A DNA stretch of 26,555 nucleotides, from NCBI GenBank assembly GCA_003427395.1, contig BFEA01000177.1, forward strand, positions 2,099,086 to 2,125,640, read 5' to 3'. The notes beneath the pieces are model-generated. The model was not told the DNA's origin, did not search any database, and saw only the letters and a program-made list of their open reading frames with translations. This DNA comes from Chara braunii. Its lineage: Eukaryota > Streptophyta > Charophyceae > Charales > Characeae. Of the stretch, positions 1 through 9,059 are shown piece by piece (within the stretch, counting starts at the first letter, position 1; the number at the start of each line of letters is the position of its first letter). The position numbers and the translations under genes were made by a program.

Positions 1-58
1 CACTTCAGAATCGTTCATTCTGAAATTTCAGGTGGTCGTTAATCGCGAGTGGGGGGTG
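1..58. repeat. Hairpin-bearing repeat end related to the 8.7-9.04 kb array
   Basis: The first ~50 bases resemble 8993-9046: both start CACTTCAGAAT, contain a CTGAA block and continue with a CGTTAA/CGC/GTGG stretch. Bases 4-11 (TTCAGAAT) pair perfectly with 17-24 (ATTCTGAA) over a 5-base loop. The window edge cuts the element, so its full form is not visible. Confidence 0.45.
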
Positions 59-1080
59 ATGGGCGAAGGTAATACTAGTAGGTAATATAAGCTTAGTACG
101 ATACTCATGACGAAGTCTGATAAAAGAGCCAGAATCGGCTACTGGATGTTGACCGCCTGTGGCCTTCGCTCGGCGAGCTGACCAACGAAGCTCTGCGCGC
201 AATCTGAGCCTTAGTCCTACGAGCCTTTATAACTTATGAGAGTTGTATCTTGAGTGCTTGTGTTTATACAGAGCGTGGGGAGTCCGAAACCGTGTCACCA
301 GACTAACAGTCAGACTCCTATGCCAAAGGACGTAGGAGATTTAAAATCTGTGTGAGATTTATCATCAAGTACAGACCCTTGCTGCTCGCTGCAAGTTGTA
401 AAATGGGACTGAGATAGTACGAGATAAGAGAATTGCCCTATATTGACAGTGGCAATGCTTAATGTCATGACAATCAATCTCAACGTTGGCGTCAGTTCGG
501 ACAGATGATAGTAGACCCGATCTCATTCACGGTGTTCCCCTATGAGCCCCGATCGAGTTTCGGGCATTGTCAGAGTGAGTTACCCCCTCTTTGCATGAGA
601 ATGCAGTTTAGTTGGTCGTGGGTGATGAAACCGCGTGGGTTACTCTCAATCAATGTGCGTCGGGCTAGCAGTTGCTAGGTAGGCCAGATTTTGTTTTAAT
701 ATTTGATCAACAGTGACATGTGGCCCACGTTGAAGTGCACACAACTACCAAATGCCCTATCCAGCATCAACGTTCAGGGTCATTTGTACCTTACTCTAGC
801 TATTGTTTGTGTTTTCGAACCACTAAGGGGAACATGAAAAGCGACACGGTCCTAGTTATGAAATTCGGCTCATGTAAAGACAAGAAGGAGGGATGGGACG
901 AAGAGGTTTGTCGAGACATGGAACTGCATAGGTAGGCACTGAGGGAACAGACAGTCGGGATGGTCAGAGAGGAAAGGTTTATCGAAAATATGTCATATTT
1001 TTATGGCCACAATGGCAGGCTGCACAACACTGGCTGATCACTTGAAACAGTCGAATAAGCCAAGGCCAAGCTTAGATGAA
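59..1080. other. No recognisable gene
   Basis: This kilobase has only short reading frames with no motif I recognise; the longest, 720-935 on the plus strand (71 codons), lacks repeats, membrane segments or known domains. No inverted repeat or tandem array stands out. Confidence 0.5.
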
Positions 1081-1082
1081 GA

Positions 1083-1088
1083 TATAAA
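1083..1088 (+). promoter_or_regulatory. TATA-box-like sequence
   Basis: TATAAA lies 163 bases before the first ATG of the coding relic at 1251, inside an otherwise mixed-composition stretch. The spacing would allow a 5' leader of about 130 bases. It is a short motif and may be chance; its value is only that it sits on the same strand and just upstream of a gene-like frame. Confidence 0.25.
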
Positions 1089-1250
1089 AGTTCAGTTTTT
1101 TTCGTTATACCCAATCCTTGCAACAAATCAGCGTTCAATCAGCATTTGACCAGCACTCAGGCAATACCCAATCGGCGCCCAATCAACGTCCGTTCGTCCG
1201 GGTTACTCGAGAATTTTAGTCAGCGTCATCCAACTCACATTTTCCTCTAA

Positions 1251-2005
1251 ATGACACTGGGCCAGTTTTTATATCCACCCGAATACATGAGCACGATTCA
1301 TACTTTTCTCATTTGTGAGTCAGTCCTGACCAATCTCAACAAGATAACTCTCAAGGACTCAATTCAGTATCAATATGTCAGTGTCTTGATAATCTATGTC
1401 GTCCTCACCAGATTTGCAGGTGATACCATTCATAACCTTAGACTCTATGTGAAAAATGGGAAGGAGACTCATGAGCATTCTGATTCAGTCTAGGTTTCGG
1501 CAGCAAGATACCTTGAGGAGAAAGAGAGAGAGTTTGATGAGGGTGGAATCAAATTAGTTCGTAGCTTCGGACCAAAGCTCTACACATACTACCCCAAACC
1601 TTCAGTCCCCTTCCTTCTTACAGATGACTCTAATTGACGAGACCTGGTCGATCTAGCAAAGAGGTATATCTCGCCTGCAGTAATTGATTACGAGGCAACG
1701 ACTGAGACATCAGAGTTCCAGCATCTCATACGAGGGATTATCTCTCAACAATATTTTCCTACTTTATGGGAGGAGTTTTGTTCTATGGTTCACTTACGTA
1801 TCATGAGACTTGGATGAAAGTGTTCAGAGCTAGCAGACTTCAAGTGGCTTTACATCGAAAGATCAAAACCTCAGAGGACACAGAGACTTGGCTCAAAGCA
1901 CAAGGAAACACACAGCAAGATGTGAGATTTGAGTGTACTACCCAGAGGGATGAGTGGGGATTATTGACTTGTGCTGACTATGCTCTCCTCATGTGTACTC
2001 TCTGA
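1251..2005 (+). pseudogene. Broken coding relic of unknown family
   Basis: Frame 3 is open from ATG 1251 to a TAG at 1491. It stays coding-like after that stop (a charged stretch with ARYLEEKEREFDEGG), then meets TGA at 1635 and another at 1815. From about 1800 the better frame is frame 2 (open 1766-2005, ending in LLTCADYALLMCTL). A single ancestral frame with about three stops and one frameshift explains this. A TATA-like box lies upstream (1083) and AATAAA downstream (2233-2238), so the unit 1080-2240 could be a decayed host gene or an unclassified element. I recognise no domain. The neighbouring gypsy relic is on the opposite strand and convergent. Confidence 0.4.
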
Positions 2006-2232
2006 GATTATTATGAGTTCTCATTCTTCCCTCACTCATCTTGCCATTGCTCGATTCAGTCAGTCTTGCATCATCTACATTGTCTTGCTTGGTGTAAGTT
2101 GATGATGATGCTCTCTGATGATTCTATCAAAGTTCTCAAAACTAGAAAATTGGCAAAATTGATGCATGCATGACAAACCAGGGTATTATGATTATGATTA
2201 TTCTTTGTATGTTTTTTGTTGTTCCAAATCAA

Positions 2233-2238
2233 AATAAA
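2233..2238 (+). promoter_or_regulatory. Possible polyadenylation signal AATAAA
   Basis: AATAAA occurs 228 bases after the last stop of the 1251-2005 relic, in AT-rich sequence following a T-rich stretch. Consistent with, but not proof of, a 3' end for that relic. Confidence 0.25.
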
Positions 2239-2341
2239 AGATTCCTAAGACCGGAAACCGGCAAAAACTGCAATTGAAGGGTCTCGCTCGAAGCCGGGTG
2301 CACATTACAGGAAGGGATTTACTTTAATTAATTTATTTTAT

Positions 2342-2805
2342 TTATTGCAAACAACATGCAAAATCTTGCGTGACAGTCTGTTGGCTTTCTGGTCGTCTAA
2401 AGAGGCCTGACTCGAAAAAGCGCGACAGCGCCGCCGATCTAGTCACTTGCATCGCATAATCTCGCAGAAAGTTCCACAACAATTGTCGGTGTCGATCATC
2501 CGGGGACGTCAAATCACTGATGAACGTGGCGATGCTGTGCACAAAATTGGCGGCCACCTGACGAATACCCTGGTGGTCTCCCGGTCAGGCAGTTGCGTAA
2601 CGTCCACGTATACTCCCACGTATGCCACTCGTTCGCTCAAGAGTGAGTACGTGGCGAGATCTGCGATGTTGGGCTTGGGCACATTCACCTGTTGGACGTC
2701 GTATCGTAGCTGCCGATCACCATTGAATCGATGCCGCAATAGGTGATCCACGATCGACGTTTGAAGGTGTTCGACTGACTCATTCCCCTGCTGGTGCTGG
2801 CTCAT
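2342..2805 (-). pseudogene. Small ORF downstream of gypsy pol, function unknown
   Basis: On the minus strand an ATG at 2805 opens a frame starting MSQHQQGNESVEHLQTS. It runs to about 2570, where one base shift moves it into the frame ending ...QDFACCLQ with TAA at 2342-2344. The total is about 154 codons. It begins about 26 bases before the pol tail frame ends (TGA at 2780-2782), so the two overlap in different frames, and it is followed at once by AT-rich sequence. The product is charged, rich in Gln, Arg and Asp, with no membrane segment, zinc motif or protease motif that I can see. Position fits an accessory or env-position third ORF of a Ty3/gypsy element, but sequence gives no function. 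Confidence 0.55.
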
Positions 2806-4060
2806 CCTGCGCGATCGAGTCCTCAACCTCAAACGGGAAAGCGGATTGGAAGAAGGAAGAAGAAGAAGCAGGGGAGGACGAGGAAGCAGAGGGAGAAGAC
2901 CTGGACAGGGCCGGAGCCGGCTCGAGATCCAGCAATGGTTAGAATATATGAAGGGCAGCAACGTGGCGAGTCAGCGGCCTAACCTGCGTGCTGTGCCGGG
3001 GGATCAACTTCACGGAGTGTTGGCCTTGTGCGCCAACTTCCATCACCTCGTAAATGTCAGTATAGCAAGGATGGATCTTGGAGGAGCGAGCGGATTTTCG
3101 TACTTGCATTAGATCCCCGATCTTATAGTGGGGTAGGGGACCAGTGGATGCATGTCGGTTTTCCTAGTCTCTGATCTGCTGCTGGTGCGTCAGATCCACG
3201 ACCCTCTGTCGCCTTCGGGCTAACGCGGGGTAGGTCCTAACCATCAGATCCATGTAATGTTGGGCCTTTTCTCGATGTTGAGCCCGAGTCACTCAGACTT
3301 CCATACTTACTAGAGGTGACAGTTGCACACGGGGGACACTATTGGTTCTCAGTTGAAATGGGGACACCTCTGTACTGCCGTGGGGGGTAACCCAATACAC
3401 GGCCGAGATGTGGTCGACTATGATAGGCCAGGGCCAGATATCTCCTGCAGTGATATTCCATCTAAGGGAAGTCTTAATCATTCGTTTGGCGTTCTCTACA
3501 AGCATGTAGGCCTGTGGTCAGTGTCCTGGTAAGTACGAAATCCAAACATTGGCCCTTACGAGATGTCGTTGCACCTCTCATTGGAATTCCGACCCGTTAT
3601 CCATGTGTACCTTTTCTACGTCCATGTGCATGCATAAAATGCGATTAATATAGCAGGGCACTTCTTGCGAGTTCTGACTAGTCATAGGATAGGCCTCGAT
3701 CTACTTGGAGAAATGATCGACAACCACTAGGAGGACATTGAGATCACCCTGATCGACTGGACCTCTCGACAAGTTGATATCCGTCGTATTCATGCTAACT
3801 CATTGGAAAAGGCATTCTACCCTATTCGGTACCATCGTTCGGGGCATCTGTACCGGCGCCTTATCCGCCGCACAGGCCGGGCAATTCTGGACGATGTATA
3901 TCTGACATCCTCCCGAATTCCCGACCAATACCATTCGTTTTTCTCTATATTTTTTTCCGTGTACTTGATCGCGAAATGGACCGCATCTTCTTCATGGGCA
4001 ACTTGTGTCCAATCGAACCTAGCGAGAGGGTGTAAAACCCGGTCGTCCAGCTAGACCCGC
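2780..4060 (-). pseudogene. Ty3/gypsy integrase, decayed
   Basis: Reading the minus strand from 4060 downward, the N-terminal HHCC zinc domain comes first: HPLARFDWTQVAHEEDAVHF, then EWYWSGIREDVRY, then after a one-base shift QNCPACAADKAP. The catalytic core follows with VVVDHFSK, IEAYPM and VHMDNGSEFQ (the second conserved Asp). The third segment, 3505-3293, holds LVENAKRMIKTSLRW with the conserved Glu. The C-terminal SH3-like part (HYKIGDLMQVRKSARSSK, VMEVGAQGQHSVKLIPRHS) ends near 2940, followed by a Ser/Pro-rich acidic tail ending at 2780. At least three in-frame stops are present (one where DHFSK is normally followed by Trp) and at least three frameshifts. The integrase would join element cDNA to host DNA; this copy cannot encode it. 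Confidence 0.9.
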
Positions 4061-4557
4061 TATCATCATTATCTTTTCGCTTTTGCAAGGCCGGCTCTGG
4101 CAATCGATAATCATGAGCCCGTTCCGTGACCCGCCGACGTTCCGTGACTCGCCAACGTTTTGCCTTGGTAAGCTCCACTAGCGGGTCTCCTTTGAGTCTC
4201 CTCAAAAGGAGGAGATCCGTCCAGACCTCTGCCCTACGGATGCTTGGCAAAACTCCGTCCTAGGTCCTAGCCTCTATATACTCTTTCTCTATGGGTACTT
4301 GGTCTGTTCAACAGTTAAGGCAGTCCCACTTCTTCTCGTTCCGGTACCTAATGCAACACCTGTGAGACCACGTCACGCAGCATTGGTTGCATCGTACCCA
4401 CGAGATAAAACTAGGTCCTTCGGGGTGTGAGTCTCCCCGGTCCGGTATCATAGGCAAGGTGCAGAAAAAACAGGAATGCAGAGATAGGCTAGAGGGAGAG
4501 TGAGGGGTAGACGAGTGGGTCCAAGAACTGAGGGAAGAGGAAAGGGTAGTCGTTGCT
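4061..4557 (-). other. Linker between RNase H and integrase of the gypsy relic
   Basis: This stretch lies between the two recognisable pol domains in the same orientation. Minus-strand frames give basic peptides (for example KRWRVTERRRVTERAHDYRL around 4120) with stops and shifts, and a Cys-containing fragment near 4330-4400. It is where a tether or zinc-binding linker of pol would sit; I cannot place a domain. Confidence 0.45.
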
Positions 4558-5270
4558 TCAAGCGGGATCGCCTTCTTGCACCCCAGTGCTTCCCTTGCGA
4601 ATGATGTGTACTTCTTCGTAACGAGGCTCCGTCGGAGGCGAAGTTTCCTTCCACTGAATGGGCCGTTCGTTCGGTAGGCTTTTTTTCGATGGCTGGAGGC
4701 GGGTCATTTCGTCCACGTTTCCGTGCTGTTTGGTCGCGCGGTGGCGGGTGTCGAAATCGTAGTCTTGCAGCCTCACTACCCACCTTCCCAAGGTTCCCGT
4801 ATAATCCGTGTTGTTTCACAAGGACAACAACGGATGATGATCTATCACGAAAATGAACTTCTGGCCGTGGAGGTACTGTCGAAAATGTTGGATTCCCCAT
4901 ACCACTACCAAACACTCACCCTTGCAGACTTCGAAAATGTTTGATTGCGCCTGGCTCAGTGTCTTTGATGCGTACTCGATGGCATGCTCCTTCCCGTCTG
5001 CTCCCTGTTGAGTTAGCACTGCCGATATTGCCTGCGGCTGCCAATTGGTGTGTAGAGGGAACAGTTTTGTCGGATCTGGTCGCGCCAGGATCGGCGCAGT
5101 GGTGAGGGCCTTTTTTAGCGCCCGAAAAGCCGCCTCACACTCCAACGTCCAGATCAACTGTTCTTCCTTCTTCAGAAAATTGGTCAGAGGCTTGGCGATG
5201 CAGGCAAACCCTTGGATGAATCGTCGATAGTATGAAGCCTGACGGAGGAAAGCCCGAACTTGAGTGAGCG
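4558..5270 (-). pseudogene. Ty3/gypsy reverse transcriptase end plus RNase H, 5'-truncated
   Basis: From 5268 downward the minus strand encodes the RT thumb signature TLTQVRAFLRQASYYRRF followed by IAKPLTNFL, then RNase H: CEAAFRALKKALTTAPIL, PLHTNWQ, EYASKTLSQAQ, CLVVVWGIQHFRQYLHGQKF and VIDHHPL. The frame meets TGA at 4816-4818 and resumes in the same frame with LGRWVVRLQDYDFDTRHR, the usual sequence after RNase H. The first catalytic Asp (normally in a TDxS/TDW context) reads Asn here, another inactivating change. Upstream RT motifs, protease and gag are absent: similarity stops at about 5270, so the element is truncated or interrupted there. Confidence 0.92.
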
Positions 5271-5280
5271 TCTATGTGAC

Positions 5281-5625
5281 ACCCACGGCCTAGGTTGCGG
5301 GCATTTCGGCCTCTGCGGCCAAAAAGTCGGTCGCGGCTGCGGCCGATGAGGCCCGGTCCGCGGCCAGTTTTTTTAATATTTTTTTAAACCCTAAAAATAG
5401 GCTAAAAATAAAAATAAAAATAGAGGGGTGTAGGGCTTGGAAACCCTACAACCCTATGTTTTTTATTTTGGAATCCGACTTTGTTTAAGATTTAAAAAAG
5501 ATGAAACACCATCGGCCGCGGATCCTGGAAAAGTGGGGGGGTAGGCCCACCCATTCGGAAGGCTCCAAATGATTCATCGAGAGCATCACAACCTTCACAA
5601 TAGGCCCAACTGTCTTTTTTTTTGA
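5281..5625. other. GGCC-rich segment, then AT-rich segment; no gene
   Basis: Bases 5300-5370 are dense in CGGCC/GCGGCC motifs. They are followed by a T/A-rich run with AAACCCTAAA (5385-5394, the plant telobox core) and AAAATA repeats. No coding frame is convincing. The sharp composition change at 5281 marks the breakpoint of the gypsy relic. Confidence 0.45.
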
Positions 5626-5631
5626 GAAAAC

Positions 5632-5812
5632 TACGGTGCAGTTAGGGTTTGAGTTTGAAAATGCACTTGAGGCAAAAGGGCTGGTAATGGTGAATGCATA
5701 TAACCTAGGTTTCGGGTCCGGTGGGGTTATGAGTGGGTGTGTTGTCTTCGCGGGATTGCATGAAGTGCATTTTCAAACTGTTTTCGTGACTGCACCGAAG
5801 TTAACCCCCTTT
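5632..5812. mobile_element. Inverted-repeat MITE (family 1)
   Basis: The left end (ACGGTGCAGT...GAGTTTGAAAATGCACTT, 5634-5665) is the reverse complement of the right end (AAGTGCATTTTCAAACTGTT...GACTGCACCG, 5764-5799), with gaps. The interior has no ORF of note. Related single ends occur at 7588-7640 and 12211-12262. Size, terminal inverted repeats and lack of coding suit a MITE; the superfamily is unclear because no target duplication is evident. Confidence 0.55.
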
Positions 5813-5838
5813 TTTTTTTCTTCCAAAAACCAGCTTCG

Positions 5839-5882
5839 GGCTACTAGGAAGAGTGATACAAACATCACTCCCTAGTAGGCCT
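5839..5882. repeat. 44-bp hairpin
   Basis: GGCTACTAGG-AA-GAGTGAT pairs with ATCACTC-CCTAGTAGGCC across a 6-base loop (ACAAAC), giving about 17 pairs with a small bulge. It sits just beyond the family 1 MITE and before a SINE-like unit. Confidence 0.6.
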
Positions 5883-5884
5883 AC

Positions 5885-6205
5885 CGCTGGTAGCTCAAGT
5901 CTATTGGTGTCAGGGGAGACATCTCTATATATTGTTTTGTTCTGTCGTGTTCAAATTGTGACCAGCCTTGGTGCTTGTCATTGTTGTCTGGTCCAAGTTA
6001 CCCTCTATACTGGTAGTGTGATGGTCCTGAGTGCTGGTCACAGAGGTAGGATAGTAGGGACAGGGGGTGCGCTGGGAGTGGGGATGGGTAGGGTAGGTGG
6101 CCTATCCTGTCGGGACAACCATCGGTTGTTGCTGCCAGCAATCGCCGCGGGTCTGGTCCTTGGCGTCTACAACACCCTGGGCTTTATAGGGAAAAAAATA
6201 AAATA
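5885..6205 (+). mobile_element. SINE-like unit
   Basis: The unit ends in an A-rich tail (6190-6205). Its last unique part, 6166-6182 (TCTACAACACCCTGGGC), matches 16 of 17 bases of a tiny A-tailed insertion at 12589-12631 (reverse strand), which shows that this 3' end is mobile. Near the start, GGTAGCTCAAGT resembles a tRNA box A, and GTTCAAATT at 5949 weakly resembles box B and is shared with the copy at 6897. A tRNA-derived SINE is the best reading; the exact 5' end and target duplication are not seen. Confidence 0.45.
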
Positions 6206-6267
6206 GAATGATGTCGGGGAGAAGTCACCTGGGCAAAACTATTCGGGGTGGAGTCTGGGTGGAAAGA

Positions 6268-6636
6268 GGGCTCGTTCGACACTCCTGGGGCGCGTAAATC
6301 CCCCGAGGAATTCATCGTTCCACTTATCCTTGAGGAAGAAATTGAAAAAAAAATATGAAAATATTTCTTCGGGGATTCCTCGGGCTACAGCCGTTTCGAC
6401 CCATTCCCCAAGGGACATCCCGAGGTCCCTCGAAGGTCGAGCATCCGGAAGAATCGGGGCGTCGACGACAACTCTCTCAACGACAATTTTTGAACTCAGC
6501 TGGTCCATTGCTGTTCCTGACGGACATCTTCGGTCGGGAACGGTCGTTGTTATGGAATTGTCCGCCAACGGTGCCCATTGGCGGTCTGCCCGCCTCCGCA
6601 ACGTCGATACGGACACACCTTGCTGGACCAACCTCG

Positions 6637-6667
<31 letters not shown>

Positions 6668-6833
6668 ACACATCCGCTTGTCGATACATGAAACTGGTTG
6701 CGGAAGCCCCCGAGAAATTGTCCTCGGGGAACAATTCCGAGGATGAGTGGAATGGCGACGCAAATTTTCTCGAGCGACAATGGGAGAATTTCCTCGGGCC
6801 CCGAGGACGGCCCGAAAAGTGTCGAACAAGCCC
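6268..6833. mobile_element. Non-autonomous DNA transposon with 16-bp TIRs
   Basis: GGGCTCGTTCGACACT (6268-6283) is the inverse of AGTGTCGAACAAGCCC (6818-6833) with one mismatch. Inside, CCTCGGGG/CCCCGAGG-type motifs recur in both orientations near both ends (6301, 6370, 6410, 6706, 6722, 6790), as subterminal transposase-binding repeats would. A 31-base poly-C lies in the middle. No transposase frame is present; the long frames here are products of the poly-C run. I find no clear target duplication, so the superfamily is open. Confidence 0.6.
6637..6667 (+). repeat. Poly-C tract, 31 bases
   Basis: An uninterrupted C run; it creates artificial Gly- or Pro-rich frames on either strand. Length in the assembly may be unreliable. 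Confidence 0.95.
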
Positions 6834-6882
6834 TAGAGTCTAGGTCATCTCCAATGGACAAAGCTGACATCGTCATACGTTG

Positions 6883-6998
6883 TTCAGTAATGTCATGTTC
6901 AAATTGTGGTACGGTGCGCTGGACCTGGTTTCCAGCAAAGTGCGGCTGAAGGGTGACCCAGTTGGTGGGAAGGTCAGATAAGAAAAAAAACAAAAAAC
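6883..6998 (+). mobile_element. SINE-like copy a (two-hairpin family)
   Basis: It contains the family core GCTGGA-N7-TCCAGC (6918-6936) preceded by GTTCAAATTGTG and followed about 45 bases later by an A-rich tail (6980-6998). The second family hairpin is eroded. Three other copies (11441, 17119, 23875 reverse) share the core and the A tail. Confidence 0.5.
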
Positions 6999-7587
6999 AG
7001 GAAAAAGGGATGAAATTTTAATTTTTTATGCATCATGCTGTGTGACCCCTCGGCCCGTATAATCATATTCCTAGAGCAGGTTGAGACAGTGTCCTTTCTG
7101 TTTTGTGACGTATATGGGTGTGTTGTGTGACTGGGAAGTGTCGTATAATTGCAAATTGGCTCACATATATAATTTGTGATTATATGTGCTAGTGTGAGTA
7201 TGCCCTCAAAGAGGGAATTTTCAGAGGTATGGTCGAGGACGATAGGCTTTGGGCATGCCGCCCAGGGGAACATTCAAAGAAACTGGCTGTCGGCCTGATG
7301 AAACCACCTGAGCCAGCAGACAAAACCCAGAATTCCAACATAAGTCTTTTCCATTAGGGCCTTGTTAGACACCGTTACACTGCAAAAACAATGCTGCACA
7401 GTTGCTCTACACACCACTACAGATCCTACGTGATTGAAAAACACTACAGTCCGTGCAGATTCCACCTAACCCTACACTCCACCATACAAAGAACGAGTGG
7501 GAAATGTGACTGGAAATTATGCCCAGCAAGGGCCAGCATCAACGCGGGTGAAAACAAGAAAAATAAAGAATAGAGAAAACTAAGGCG
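6999..7587. other. No recognisable gene or element
   Basis: Only short frames without motifs (for example 6974-7273 minus, 99 codons, no domain). Nothing repeated within the window stands out except short AT-rich runs. Confidence 0.45.
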
Positions 7588-7645
7588 CGATCAGGGTAAC
7601 CGTTAGAGTTTGAAAATACATTTCAAATTGTCGTTTTCCCTCTGA
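7588..7645. mobile_element. MITE family 1, single end
   Basis: GTTTGAAAATACATTTCAAATTGTCGTTTT-type sequence resembles the ends of the 5632-5812 MITE and the reverse complement of 12211-12262 (GAAAATGCATTTCAAACTGTC). Only one end is seen. Confidence 0.4.
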
Positions 7646-7784
7646 AGTTTATACTGCAGGCCAAACTTTGCCGTACCGTGGCTGTCGCAGGGCAGAGTTT
7701 GTAACTGCTGTCTAGTTATCCACGTTCGAGGGCGAGGTCTTTTTTCAAAAAAGAAAAGAAGAAACAAGAAGGAAAAAAAAAAAA

Positions 7785-7895
7785 TCACGGCGCTGTATCT
7801 TTCCGAGTTCTACCAAAAAATTCACTCTCTGTTTCAACGATTGATCCCCAAATATGCAAATAGAGAGTGAATCTTGGCTAGAAGCTGCATTGCCA
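7785..7895. mobile_element. Foldback MITE (family 2)
   Basis: Left arm (GGCGCTGTATCTTTCCGAGTTCTA ... ATTCACTCTCT) and right arm (AGAGAGTGAAT ... TAGAAGCTGCATTGCC) are inverted copies. The inner 11 bp, 7820-7830 with 7862-7872, pair perfectly. The same arms occur at 11701-11830, and half of one at 8262-8292. No coding content. Confidence 0.6.
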
Positions 7896-7898
7896 CTT

Positions 7899-8250
7899 GT
7901 ACGCACCCTCGTACGAGTACGGATTCGTACTCTTGTGCTCATACGCTACTCGTACGCTACGGACCCCATACGATTTTTTTTATTTTTTTTTTTCTTAATC
8001 CGGTAGTGTTTTTATTTTTTTTCTCAAATTATAATAAAAATCTGAAAATGATGCTCGGGCAAATGCTGCTTGTTTTGCGCTGTTGCATCACATATGTTTT
8101 TTATGGTTTTTTTGATGACTTTTTTTTTTTTTTTTTTTTTGCTTTTTCGTACGGGGTGTACAAGACGTATAGGTTTCCGTACAGGTTCCCGTACAGATCC
8201 CATACAGATCTCGTACATTTCGTACGGAAAGGCCCCGTATGTGTACTTTC
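7899..8250. mobile_element. CGTAC-rich element ends
   Basis: Clusters of CGTAC/GTACG/CATAC pentamers fill 7899-7975 and 8148-8245 on both sides of a T-rich, coding-poor middle with a 22-base T run. At least a dozen copies lie within 350 bases in both orientations. Dense subterminal pentamers around an AT-rich core suggest a non-autonomous DNA element, but no exact terminal inverted repeat or target duplication is visible. Confidence 0.4.
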
Positions 8251-8261
8251 TGCAACGTAGG

Positions 8262-8292
8262 CTAGAACATGGAAAAATACAACTCCATGATT
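8262..8292. mobile_element. MITE family 2, half copy
   Basis: CTAGAACATGGAAAAATACA followed by CTCCATGA matches the right arm of the 11701-11830 foldback (CTAGAACATGGAAAGATACA...GCCATGA). No partner arm is nearby, so it is a solo end. Confidence 0.5.
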
Positions 8293-8334
8293 TTTGTCTT
8301 CTGTGCAACGGGAATATAGGGGCTTAGAGGGTGG

Positions 8335-8362
8335 GGCGCAGCGCGGTCGGGAGCGCTGCGCC
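8335..8362. repeat. GC-rich perfect hairpin
   Basis: GGCGCAGCGC pairs with GCGCTGCGCC over the 8-base loop GGTCGGGA: a 10-bp perfect stem. It is not followed by a T run, and no gene is adjacent, so a role cannot be assigned. Confidence 0.7.
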
Positions 8363-8705
8363 TCGTTCGGGTCCGGTACATGATTCACAGGAGCACGACG
8401 CAGCACGGCGTGGCGAGGCGAGCGTGACGCGAAGTGTGAACGAGTGGTGCGAAGTAGCATAATGGGTTTAAAACGGCTATGGCGTGCGAAGACGTACGTT
8501 AAAGATTTCGTAAAGGCAAGATAGGAGGGGGACGGGTGGTGGCATGTCGTTGGTTGTGGCAGTGTGGAATGGGGATTGTGTTGAGGAGAAGGTGGGTGGG
8601 GCGAGCGGGGGCTTGATGGTGATGGACTTTCTATACTAGCTTTTCTACTCCGTCTTTCCTTCTTCCTAATTTAGGAGAGAAGGTTAACAACAGTCGTATT
8701 TCTTA

Positions 8706-9040
8706 TCACCACTTCAAGACACTCTTCACCACTTCAGGAAGCAACCTGCCTAAACAGGTAGTTTTTAGGGTGTTCGAACCTTTCACCACTTCAGGATGCA
8801 GCCTGCCTAAACAGGTGGTTTTCAGAGTCTTCGGACCTTTCACCACTTCAGGACCATTCAGGATTTTCAGACTGCCCTAAACTCTCACTTCACCACTTCA
8901 GGATGCAGCCTAGCTAAAGAGGTGGTTTTCATGGTCTTCGGACATTTCACCACTTCAGGACCATTCGAGATTTTCAGACTGTCAAAAACTCTCACTTCAG
9001 AATTTTCATTCCTGAATTGTCAGCTACCCGTTAACCGCTT
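8706..9040. repeat. Tandem array with alternating 57- and 50-bp units
   Basis: TCACCACTTCA begins units at about 8706, 8726, 8783, 8840, 8890 and 8947, with a shortened TCACTTCAG at 8992. Type A units (57 bp; 8726, 8783, 8890) contain GCAGCCTGCCTAAACAGGTGGTTTTC and a CTTCGGAC tail. Type B units (50 bp; 8840, 8947) contain GGACCATTC..GATTTTCAGACTG. The order A-A-B-A-B shows a 107-bp higher-order repeat. The closing segment resembles bases 1-50 of the window. Confidence 0.85.
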
Positions 9041-9059
9041 GTGGCGTTTTAAGGCGACT

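Larger units (their letters stand above)
2342..5270 (-). mobile_element. Truncated Ty3/gypsy LTR retrotransposon
   Basis: Domain order RT-RNase H-integrase on one strand identifies Ty3/gypsy rather than Ty1/copia. About 2.9 kb remains. I see no LTR with certainty: on the minus strand the coding part is followed by an AT-rich run and then unassigned sequence, without a clear polypurine tract. Multiple stops and frameshifts show it has long been inactive. Confidence 0.9.

Noticed and set aside
5385-5394. Interstitial telomere repeat
   Set aside because: Only a single AAACCCTAAA and imperfect neighbours; not a tandem CCCTAAA array.
6239-6993. Long overlapping frames on both strands with poly-Gly or poly-Pro runs
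   Set aside because: They exist because a 31-base poly-C has no stops in any frame; flanking parts share no domain, and the region is bounded by transposon inverted repeats.
8706-9040. CRISPR-like array
   Set aside because: The units differ throughout and have no separate repeat and unique spacer pattern; it is a plain tandem repeat in eukaryotic-type DNA.
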